NCBI RefSeq assembly: GCF_000685355.1
Contig: NZ_JHET01000008.1
Coordinates: forward strand, 178,260 to 242,259
Direction: 5' to 3'
DNA length: 64,000 nt
DNA from: Microbacterium sp. CH12i
GTDB lineage: Bacteria; Actinomycetota; Actinomycetes; Actinomycetales; Microbacteriaceae
Shown here: positions 17,538 through 24,397 of the stretch, in pieces
Position numbering within the stretch: the stretch's first letter is position 1
How the letters are laid out: each line of letters opens with the position of its first letter
The notes under the pieces: model-generated
What the model was told of the DNA's origin: nothing
What the model saw: only the letters and a program-made list of their open reading frames with translations
The model's database searches: none
Translations under genes and position numbers: made by a program

Positions 17538-18173
17538 TCAGCTGTCGGGGTAGTCGATCTCAACACTGACGAACCGCGACCCAGGGATCGCCTTCACTTC
17601 GACGTTCGCACCGTTCAGCGAGCCAGCATCCAGCCCGAATCTGGCCTCGATCTCCGCGTGGCTAAAACCACTCAAATCGCTAGCATCGCTGGCGGGCACG
17701 AGGAAGCTCATGTCGCCCTCGGGCTTCTTGCCGTACGCGTCCGGATCGTCCTGCCCGATCGCGTCCTCGTAAAGCTCCTCCACCAACTGCTTGGGCGCTT
17801 TCTTCGGCACATCCTTGATTTCGTCAAGAATATCTCCCGGCGTCTCACGAATGGCCTGACCCACGGACTGGCCGAGGTCACGGGCGGCGTCGTAGTCGGG
17901 TGCGTTGTGCCGAGGCGTGTTGCCCAGGTTATGAAGACCCCGCGTGACATCCGTGAGCATGTCGTACTTCTTCGCGTGTGACGTGGGTGGGCTCGCACGA
18001 TGGCTCGGCGTGTGACGCGAGTTGCTCCGGTCTATGCCGCGGATGGCGTTAGCATCCGCTCGATGCCTTCCACCGCGTTTGCGGAACGCACCCGCGAATC
18101 CCCGCTTGAACTCATGGCCGGCACCATCCACAGCGTCCACAAGGTCACGCATCAGCTTTTTCATCGACGACAT
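17538..18173 (-). CDS. Candidate type VII effector partner, toxin-like but lacking a complete C-terminus
   Basis: 211 residues, four bases downstream of the carrier at 18178. It starts with an amphipathic helix and a basic stretch (GFAGAFRKRGGRHRADANA), laid out like the partner effector at 20475 (AEMFRKHGNVHKRNSSD). The last 50 residues, FLVPASDASDLSGFSHAEIE then ARFGLDAGSLNGANVEV, can be matched by eye to the middle of that toxin (YVFPTDQLNNLMEQANSPAE, then LAEALGLPDGFFEGADIQL), but the protein stops before the GNEGG..WIPGG part. It may be a different or inactivated toxin variant. No signal peptide; secretion would depend on the carrier. Function not demonstrated. Confidence 0.6.
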   Translation of the reverse strand: MSSMKKLMRDLVDAVDGAGHEFKRGFAGAFRKRGGRHRADANAIRGIDRSNSRHTPSHRASPPTSHAKKYDMLTDVTRGLHNLGNTPRHNAPDYDAARDLGQSVGQAIRETPGDILDEIKDVPKKAPKQLVEELYEDAIGQDDPDAYGKKPEGDMSFLVPASDASDLSGFSHAEIEARFGLDAGSLNGANVEVKAIPGSRFVSVEIDYPDS

Positions 18174-18177
18174 GGGT

Positions 18178-18885
18178 TCACTCCCCCGAGATCTGCAAAT
18201 TAGCGATGTCTGCCAGCAGACGATCGGTCAGTTCTTCAACGTCCGCGGCATGCGTATCCATGTCGTCGGCGGCCTGGTCGAGAGCCACGAGGTCTGCGTA
18301 GAACTCGTCGGCGTCGCCGATGGCGCCCTCCACGACTGGGGCGTCCAGTAATGCCATCACCAGCCCGGGCACCTGCTCTGCGAGGGGCTCGATCGCAAGT
18401 GGCAGCACCTGGTTGATGACCTGCTCAAGAGTTGCCTCCATCGCCATTGAGAACAGCTTCTTACGCGCCAGAATCAGCAGAGCCGCGCCTCCTGCGCCGA
18501 GCGGCCCAGCGGCCAGGAGCGGGATCAGCTGGATGAGGGTGAGCGTGATTTCGGCGATCACTTTGATCTTCAACGCAAGCACGATCTCGGCGGCGATGTC
18601 GATACCTACCGCCGCCGGAGGCAGAATATCAAGCAGCTTCTGCACATTCTCCGAGCGGTTACGATTCCACCCTGTGACGTGCGCTTCGCCCGTCTGACCG
18701 CGCATCGCCGCAGCGATCACGCCGTTGATGCGACCATCCGCCGCCTGCACCAGCGTCTCCATATCGTCGTGATAAGTGCGCACAAAAACAGCGGCCTTGC
18801 GAACCTCGTCCTCGTCAATGTCGGGCCATTCAAGACCCAACTTGTCCATGACCCAGATGAGCTCGTTCGGCAACATCATTCCCAC
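18178..18885 (-). CDS. WXG100-like helical carrier (CpnT/EspX-type N-terminal domain), copy 1
   Basis: About 235 residues. Begins MMLPNELIWVMDKLGLEWPD after a short leader; this LPxELxWVxxxLGxxWPxxDE pattern is the N-terminus of actinobacterial type VII substrates that carry toxins. A helical bundle, a Gly/Ala-rich hydrophobic segment (LLAAGPLGAGGAALLILAR), and C-terminal coiled helices (EFYADLVALDQAADDM) follow, with no toxin domain. GTG 18885 is preferred because GGAGGT lies seven bases upstream; the ATG at 18879 is the alternative. It is a paralogue of the protein at 21170 and precedes the effector at 17538, suggesting carrier-effector pairing. Confidence 0.75.
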   Translation of the reverse strand: MGMMLPNELIWVMDKLGLEWPDIDEDEVRKAAVFVRTYHDDMETLVQAADGRINGVIAAAMRGQTGEAHVTGWNRNRSENVQKLLDILPPAAVGIDIAAEIVLALKIKVIAEITLTLIQLIPLLAAGPLGAGGAALLILARKKLFSMAMEATLEQVINQVLPLAIEPLAEQVPGLVMALLDAPVVEGAIGDADEFYADLVALDQAADDMDTHAADVEELTDRLLADIANLQISGE

Positions 18886-18943
18886 AGCAACCACCTCCGA
18901 CTACGAGGCTAATGAGCGATGGGGTGTGTGCGCGATGGGGAGA

Positions 18944-19813
18944 TCAGCCCATTTCGGGCGGCGCACCGGGCACAAAATAGCGCGCTGGTGAGAGGCCCGT
19001 ACGGATGATTGCGTCGCCGCCCGCATCCAGGAACTCATTAAACGTCGCGACGCTGACGGCGCCCGACGGGTCGGCAACGATCACGTTGTCGACTACGGGC
19101 AACAGCGACGCGACGCCCTTCGGCCATGCCGCGAATGTCGTCGTCACGCCCGTCTCGAGCACCTGGATCTTCGGGTCGATGTAGCGAACATCGGGTCGCT
19201 GCAAGGCCGCCGTCTGGACCTCGTACGCCCGAACACTGAACAGGCGCAGCATCCGCTCGAAACGCATCTCGAGTGATGGGAACCGCTCCCGCCAAGGGAA
19301 CGGAGCCCAGGCGCCTTCGTTCAACACCACCGGGTGCGCACTCACGAGCGGGCCACCCGCATCGTACAATTCCTCGGCAAGGTCCAAGACGCGTGCGATG
19401 CCGGCTTCGTCGTCTGCTCCGACGATCACCAGCCGCCGACGAGACAATGCGAACACGACCGGAGCGCCGTGGAGCTGCGCCGATGACGCACGCGCGGGGT
19501 CAACGAGCACAGCCGAGGCCAGCGCCTCGTCGTCCACGACGACGACCATGGCGTCGACAGGCTCGGGCAGCACCCCTGCCGTCGCGACGGCAGCAGCCAC
19601 CGCATCAAGGAACGGGCGCTCCCATTCCTCGGCCTGTGCCTGCGTGATCGCGGAACCATCGTCCGCATCCAGCCCGACGAACAGCTCTCCCCCGACGTAC
19701 TCCACGCGAGGGTGAGCCTCGCCGGGAGCCGTGATCGACAGCACACCGAGTTCACTCGCCCCGTAGACCCTCGGAACCATATTCACGTCAAAGTCTCCAA
19801 CCGCACCTGTCAT
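18944..19813 (-). CDS. Hypothetical protein of the effector module (possible immunity or chaperone)
   Basis: 289 residues, no signal peptide or membrane segment, mixed alpha/beta composition with two halves rich in hydrophobic strands (AMVVVVDDEALASAVLV, VVFALSRRRLVIVGADDE). Its start overlaps the stop of the 215-residue gene by one base. No motif identifies a family. Position between the toxin module and the next carrier makes immunity or secretion-chaperone functions plausible. Composition is similar to the chromosome average. Confidence 0.6.
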   Translation of the reverse strand: MTGAVGDFDVNMVPRVYGASELGVLSITAPGEAHPRVEYVGGELFVGLDADDGSAITQAQAEEWERPFLDAVAAAVATAGVLPEPVDAMVVVVDDEALASAVLVDPARASSAQLHGAPVVFALSRRRLVIVGADDEAGIARVLDLAEELYDAGGPLVSAHPVVLNEGAWAPFPWRERFPSLEMRFERMLRLFSVRAYEVQTAALQRPDVRYIDPKIQVLETGVTTTFAAWPKGVASLLPVVDNVIVADPSGAVSVATFNEFLDAGGDAIIRTGLSPARYFVPGAPPEMG

Positions 19814-20460
19814 CAGCCAAGTTCCTCTTCACCCACGTCTGCCAGGCTATCTGCTGCGACCGGCAGGGCTGTGCCTGTCATCCCCGCAAACAGCGTGACG
19901 ACTTCAGCCCACGACCAGCGCACGTCAATACCTTTAAGAGGTTTCTTGGCCAGACGTTCCGACACCCAACCGACAGGCACGACATGCAACGCCAGCGACC
20001 TGGTTGCATCGTCTGCGGCTCCAGCCCAGACGAGCGCGACGCCAATGGTTTGGGAGTACGTCCAGCAATCTACGAGAGTGGCGCCAGCCGCCCGGAGCGC
20101 ACCGGAATACGACCCGATGCTGTCATCGCGGCGCTCGGTGATGTCGAGAACTCTCCAGTTCCCCGCCCACTGCATCCCGGCTGCCTGCATCTGCGAGGCG
20201 AACGCTGCGATCTCTTCTGGCTTGACCCCCGAACCATCGCCCCACCACGCAAGAGGCAGGATCTTGGCCAGTCCTCGAACGAGAATGGGGTTATTCGGCG
20301 ACACCCACCCATCCTGTTCCGCGTCGAGCACGGCGGACGGTAGCCCCTCGGGGCCCTGCATCAACGTTCGTCCCTCAAACGGCAGGAGAGACCCTGCCGT
20401 CAGAGACGCCGGCCCGAAGGCGGCGGGCGCATCCCTCTCCAAATCCATGTCGAAGCGCAT
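19813..20460 (-). CDS. Hypothetical protein directly after the toxin-like gene (immunity candidate)
   Basis: 215 residues starting MRFDMDLERDAPAAFG, 14 bp after the stop of the tRNase-like toxin gene and overlapping the next gene by one base. Cytosolic, Trp-rich (LPLAWWGDGSG, QWAGNWRVLDI, VRWSWAEVV), alpha/beta. In polymorphic toxin loci the gene immediately downstream of the toxin normally encodes its immunity protein, so this is the first candidate. I recognise no family. Confidence 0.6.
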   Translation of the reverse strand: MRFDMDLERDAPAAFGPASLTAGSLLPFEGRTLMQGPEGLPSAVLDAEQDGWVSPNNPILVRGLAKILPLAWWGDGSGVKPEEIAAFASQMQAAGMQWAGNWRVLDITERRDDSIGSYSGALRAAGATLVDCWTYSQTIGVALVWAGAADDATRSLALHVVPVGWVSERLAKKPLKGIDVRWSWAEVVTLFAGMTGTALPVAADSLADVGEEELG

Positions 20461-20474
20461 TCGTCACACCAGAC

Positions 20475-21167
20475 TTAAAGGTTGAGAGGTCGCGGGCTAC
20501 CCGGCCAGAACGACGGGTTGTAGCCACCGTTGTTCATTCCGGTCGCTGTCTCTGGGATGTCGATAACAGCTTCCGGGATGCCGCTCGGCAGATAGCCGCC
20601 GGGGATCCACTTATTTTCGTCCGTCCCACCCTCATTGCCATCCGGCATGCGCAGTCCATCGAGCTCGTCGGGTCCGAAGTCCCGTAGCTGGATGTCGGCA
20701 CCCTCAAAGAACCCATCAGGAAGACCGAGCGCCTCAGCCAGCTCTGCAGGGCTGTTGGCCTGCTCCATGAGATTGTTCAGCTGGTCCGTCGGAAACACAT
20801 ACGTGGTGTTGTTGTTTCCTGGCCCGTAGTTGTCGAGACTCTCCGTCTTATAGATTCTCGTGGCGCCGTCATTAAATTGATCGAGGTGGTTCTTGACGTA
20901 GTCGGCGTCGAGGTAGTCGCCCGGATCTGGTCGACCGCCCTTACCCGCACGATCCACGTCCTTCGGCGTCCACGTGTCCGGCTTCCACCCGTTCTGCAGA
21001 GGCGACGGCACGTCCGTGGCATCCAGATCTGTGATGTCGCTGCTGTTGCGCTTGTGGACGTTCCCGTGTTTGCGGAACATCTCCGCGAGCTGCCGGACGT
21101 GCACCGGCATGTCATCGAGCGCATTCTTCATTGGACGAATGAGCGCCTCGCCAATTCCCTTACTCAT
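20475..21167 (-). CDS. Type VII effector with a CDI-tRNase-like C-terminal toxin domain
   Basis: 230 residues. Residues 1-80 are a short helical and linker region; 84-203 resemble the C-terminal nuclease domains of contact-dependent inhibition and LXG-type toxins (the CdiA E479 tRNase-like group): YLDADYVKNHLDQFNDGATR, YVFPTDQL, ALGLPDGFF, then GLRMPDGNEGGTDENKWIPG and GIPEAVID. The family call is from memory of that motif series; no search was possible. The tail (206-230) is Gly/Asn/Pro-rich. Its start is 2 bp from the stop of the carrier at 21170. The gene looks less GC-rich than its neighbours, consistent with horizontal gain. Expected to cleave RNA in a target cell. Confidence 0.65.
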   Translation of the reverse strand: MSKGIGEALIRPMKNALDDMPVHVRQLAEMFRKHGNVHKRNSSDITDLDATDVPSPLQNGWKPDTWTPKDVDRAGKGGRPDPGDYLDADYVKNHLDQFNDGATRIYKTESLDNYGPGNNNTTYVFPTDQLNNLMEQANSPAELAEALGLPDGFFEGADIQLRDFGPDELDGLRMPDGNEGGTDENKWIPGGYLPSGIPEAVIDIPETATGMNNGGYNPSFWPGSPRPLNL

Positions 21168-21169
21168 TC

Positions 21170-21875
21170 TCAGTCCCCTCCGATGTTGAGCGTTGCAAGA
21201 TCCGTGAGTAGGCGATCCGTCAACGTCTCGATGTCAGCAGCGTTCTGCTCCATCTCGCCCTCTGCCTGCTCGAGAGCCTGCAGGTCCGCGTAAAACTCCT
21301 CAGGATCACCCGCAACCGACTCCACCAACGGCGAATCCAACGCCGCCATCACCACCCCAGGCAACTGCTCCGCCAACGGCTCAATCACCATCGGAAGAAT
21401 CTGATTCAACGTCTGCTCCACCGCGATATCAACCGCCGCGTTCAACAACTTCTTCTTGATCAAAATCATCGGTCCGGCACCCAACGCGGTAACCGGGTTT
21501 GTCAGCATCGCCACCAACGTGACCATCGTCGTGGTCACGTCGAAGATCACCTTCATCTTCAACCCGAACACCACATCAGCCGCAATATCAATACCCGTCG
21601 GGGCAGGCCCCAACAGATCTAGCAGCTTCTGAAGATTCTGCGATCGGTTCGCATTCCACGCACCCACATACGCAGGCCCCGCCTGACCCCTCATCGCTGC
21701 CGCAAGATCCCCATTGACCTTCCGATCCATGACCATGACCTTCGACTCAAGATCATCCTTGAAGACACGAACCATCTCCGCCCCCCCGGCGCAGCTCGTC
21801 CTCATCAATATCCGGCCACTCAAAACCCAGCTTCTCCATCACCCAGATCAGCTCATTCGGCAACATCATTCCCAC
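21170..21875 (-). pseudogene. WXG100-like helical carrier, copy 2, frameshifted
   Basis: Paralogue of the protein at 18178. The start region, including GGAGG and GTG 21875, is nearly identical, and the protein begins MMLPNELIWVMEKLGFEWPD. In a seven-base C run (C on the plus strand, 21781-21787) an extra base breaks the frame; removing one gives DEDELRRGAEMVRVFKDDLE, aligned with DEDEVRKAAVFVRTYHDDME of copy 1. The rest (KVNGDLAAAMRGQAGPAYVG ... EFYADLQALEQAEGEMEQ) stays in frame to 21170. Homopolymer length error is the likely cause. It is the probable secretion carrier for the toxin at 20475, which follows after 2 bp. Confidence 0.75.
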
Positions 21876-21951
21876 AGCACAACCTCCACGGAAGATTCTA
21901 TTCGTCGCGAAGTAGTCCTCGCGATGGGGAGAACAACCCAGACGGCTGAGC

Positions 21952-23661
21952 TCACGGAACGACAGCCCATTGCGAAACCCCCGATGTCAGGGGCGCGGCT
22001 GCGCCGCTACGCGGTGTAACTCCGCTCACGCCGGGGTCGACAATCGTCACTCGCGGATTCGCGGCGAGTGGAAGAGCAACGGCAGCATTGACGATCGTCG
22101 CTTCAATCTGTGCGCGCACCTCTCGGGCCTTGTACACGTCGGTCGTCTGCTCGAGCTGGGCGATCAGAGCATCGCGCTCTGGATCTGCATTTTGAGTGAT
22201 GGATGCCGTACCCGCGCTGCCCCATTGGGCGGAAATCTGCTCAGTCGTCTGCGGAACGGGCACGCGAGTGATCACCGCATCCCACCCTCGCTGTGCGAGC
22301 GCAGCATCGAAGTCGTCGCTGCCGCAGTCAACGACGCTCCAGCCTGCTTCAGCTGCAGTGTCGCGAAGCGCGGCAAAGGCGCCGGATGCAAACTCGCTCC
22401 GGCGGTCGTAGAGAACACACACCGGCGATCCAGCGGAAAGCCCAGCGCTCTCGCGTTCGAGGGCCGGCTCACCGGCGGGCGCGCCCAGCTTCTGAGCGAA
22501 GCCGGAGTCCTCGTTCACGATGTCGTACGCACGCGAGCCCGGCGCTGCCACCATCGAAGTGGTGGCAGTGTATGCCGATGCCCACGCGCCGGCGCCCCGT
22601 TGTGTCACGGCGCTGGCCTGCACCGCATGGATGAACGCGCTGCGCGCCTGCTGCGGAGTGAAGAAGCCGACGGGATTCAGCAGCATCGCCCAAATAGTTC
22701 CGTCGTACGTTGTGCTGACGGTGAAATCTCTACGTTCGAGCTCATGGATCGGCGCCTGATTCGACGCCACAGGAGCTACCTGAGCAATGTCCAACAGGTC
22801 GCCGACTGCGGTGACAGGGTCGTCAGGGGGCGGCACGAGTTCGATGCGAGCGACCTGCGGCGTCACAAGTCCGCGATAGGCAGAATTCGGCACCAGCGTG
22901 ATGCTCTGCCCGTTGTCAGTGCTGCTGACTTCCTCCACCTGGAAGGGCCCGCTGGAGACCAACAGGTCTGCGGGAAGCTCATCGCGGTCAGGGAGCTGGA
23001 AGCCTTCATTCCACACTTTGGATATCGCGGCGAGAGCTTTCGTATCGTCCTCTTGAATCGCTCGGATGACTGCCTGTTTCGCCTCCATCGGGTCATCGAT
23101 TCCTAGGGCGCGACTGCCAACGACGTGCGCGGCCACCGGCACAGTCGCCGCCTGCTGCCAGTCCATTACTGGTGCCGGAAAAGTCACCTTGATCGAGCGG
23201 GCGAACTCGTCAACACTCGGAACGGCCGGGATCGCGGTCGGCTCTTCGCTGCTCGAATCGGCGTTTTCACTGTCTGCGAAATATCCGGATACTCCAGCCC
23301 AGCCCAGCAGCAGATCGGCAGCGTCGAGAGGAACGCTATCGGACCAGGACGGCTCTGCGAGGTCGTACTGCACGGTGAACGGGTCTTCGTTGACGATCGT
23401 AATCTTCCCGAAACCCTCATCCGGAACGAATTCACCATCGATGACATCACCGAAATCACCTCGGGTTGCTTCGGCGATATCGATGTTTCCTGATGTGGGC
23501 GATGCGGCAGGGTTCGCCGATGTGAACTCGTTCGTCCACCCCACGGTGACCGCTGTTCCCTGAACGACCGTCTCCGGCATCGCTGGCGCGCAAGCCACCA
23601 AGCTCATGCTCGTAGCGAGCACCAAAACCAGCGGTGTCGCGACACGACGTTTCCCCCTCAT
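21952..23661 (-). CDS. Solute-binding lipoprotein (SBP_bac_5/oligopeptide-type) without a transporter
   Basis: 569 residues with a lipoprotein signal peptide, hydrophobic core and lipobox LVAC ending at Cys24. The rest follows the extracellular solute-binding family 5: WTNEFTSANPAASPTSGNID, FTVQYDLAEPSWSD, LPADLLVSSGPFQVEEV, and a final segment DALIAQLEQTTDVYKAREVR. Family members bind peptides or similar ligands for ABC import, but no permease or ATPase gene is nearby; all neighbours are type VII secretion genes. It may act as a surface receptor or accessory subunit of the secretion system. Confidence 0.8.
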   Translation of the reverse strand: MRGKRRVATPLVLVLATSMSLVACAPAMPETVVQGTAVTVGWTNEFTSANPAASPTSGNIDIAEATRGDFGDVIDGEFVPDEGFGKITIVNEDPFTVQYDLAEPSWSDSVPLDAADLLLGWAGVSGYFADSENADSSSEEPTAIPAVPSVDEFARSIKVTFPAPVMDWQQAATVPVAAHVVGSRALGIDDPMEAKQAVIRAIQEDDTKALAAISKVWNEGFQLPDRDELPADLLVSSGPFQVEEVSSTDNGQSITLVPNSAYRGLVTPQVARIELVPPPDDPVTAVGDLLDIAQVAPVASNQAPIHELERRDFTVSTTYDGTIWAMLLNPVGFFTPQQARSAFIHAVQASAVTQRGAGAWASAYTATTSMVAAPGSRAYDIVNEDSGFAQKLGAPAGEPALERESAGLSAGSPVCVLYDRRSEFASGAFAALRDTAAEAGWSVVDCGSDDFDAALAQRGWDAVITRVPVPQTTEQISAQWGSAGTASITQNADPERDALIAQLEQTTDVYKAREVRAQIEATIVNAAVALPLAANPRVTIVDPGVSGVTPRSGAAAPLTSGVSQWAVVP

Positions 23662-23671
23662 GCCGTCGCCG

Positions 23672-23893
23672 TCACACGAGGTCGGCGCCGTTGTCGCCCT
23701 CGGCCATCTCTCGGAAGGGTTCGCTCTCTTCGCTCTCCAGCCACGCGCGGGCGTGTTCCAACAGGACAGCGGGCGATTCCTCCGCCTCCTGCGCAGTGCC
23801 GAACGGACCGATCGTGTCCTCAGAAGGACGCTCGTCCGCGCGTACTACCGACTGGGTCGACAGGTTGTACCAGTAGCTCTGTGCTCCGCTCAT
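23672..23893 (-). CDS. Small SPOR-like/YWYN domain protein
   Basis: 73 residues starting MSGAQSYWYNLSTQSVVRAD, with IGPFGTAQEAEESPAVLLEH in the middle. The aromatic YWYN start followed by a (I/L)GP(F/Y)xTxxEAE motif is typical of small actinobacterial proteins often annotated as SPOR-domain-like. Acidic C-terminus. It lies 10 bp before the solute-binding lipoprotein start and after a strong hairpin. Function unknown. Confidence 0.65.
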   Translation of the reverse strand: MSGAQSYWYNLSTQSVVRADERPSEDTIGPFGTAQEAEESPAVLLEHARAWLESEESEPFREMAEGDNGADLV

Positions 23894-23941
23894 GTTCCCG
23901 ATTCTATTCGTCGTTGATGTGCGTGATCTCGTGCATACACA

Positions 23942-23982
23942 GAGGTCGTGGTGCCAGTCCTATCGACTGGCACCACGACCTC
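23942..23982 (-). terminator. Perfect 18-bp hairpin downstream of the Esx gene
   Basis: GAGGTCGTGGTGCCAGTC at 23942-23959 is followed by a five-base loop and its exact complement at 23965-23982. It begins 15 bp after the stop of the Esx gene at 23998. No U tract. It should end most Esx transcripts and separate the secretion core from the downstream genes. Confidence 0.8.
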
Positions 23983-23997
23983 GTAAAATGCGATGGC

Positions 23998-24291
23998 TCA
24001 GCTGCCAGCGTGCTCCGAGTCCCAGTCGCGGATCGAGTCCGCCATCCGGTCGAGAGCGTCGGCCATCTCGTTCACGGCCTCCGCTGCGTCGTCAAGTGAT
24101 GTCGAAAGCTCCGAGTACGACGTCGAGAAAGCCTCCGACGCGTTCTCGGTCTTGAACCCGTCCTGGACGAGCTCGTCGATGATGCCGTTGAGCTCCTTCA
24201 GAGTGTCCGTGACGGTGGTGCGCCCGTCGCGGAGCTTCTGAGCAGCCCCCTCCATCTCGCTGTATGTTGCGCCAAAATCATGTCCGGCCAT
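23998..24291 (-). CDS. Esx/WXG100-superfamily secreted protein
   Basis: 97 residues, almost wholly helical, no Cys. Two long amphipathic helices with a turn around residue 43-46 (IDELVQDGFKTENASEAF), and a C-terminal helix ending DALDRMADSIRDWDSE. Length and helix-turn-helix form fit WXG100 substrates, but the WxG turn is replaced by QDGF. Members of this kind are exported as dimers by EccC/EssC-driven systems and often serve as obligate co-substrates. It directly follows the EccC gene, with a hairpin between them, and is followed by a terminator. Confidence 0.8.
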   Translation of the reverse strand: MAGHDFGATYSEMEGAAQKLRDGRTTVTDTLKELNGIIDELVQDGFKTENASEAFSTSYSELSTSLDDAAEAVNEMADALDRMADSIRDWDSEHAGS

Positions 24292-24315
24292 GAGAAACCG
24301 CCTCCCGCGTTAGTC

Positions 24316-24348
24316 GTCTTCAGGCCAGTTCGGCCTCTTACGACGAGG
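24316..24348 (-). promoter_or_regulatory. Hairpin between eccC and the Esx gene (possible attenuator or processing site)
   Basis: A stem made of TCGTC/GACGA outside (24316-24320, 24344-24348) and AGGCC/GGCCT inside (24324-24328, 24334-24338) with a five-base loop lies in the 106-bp gap after eccC. It may uncouple Esx expression from the large upstream operon. Confidence 0.4.
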
Positions 24349-24397
24349 TTAGTCAAAGATCGTCTCATCGCAAACGGGGAGCGGTACCCATGTACCT

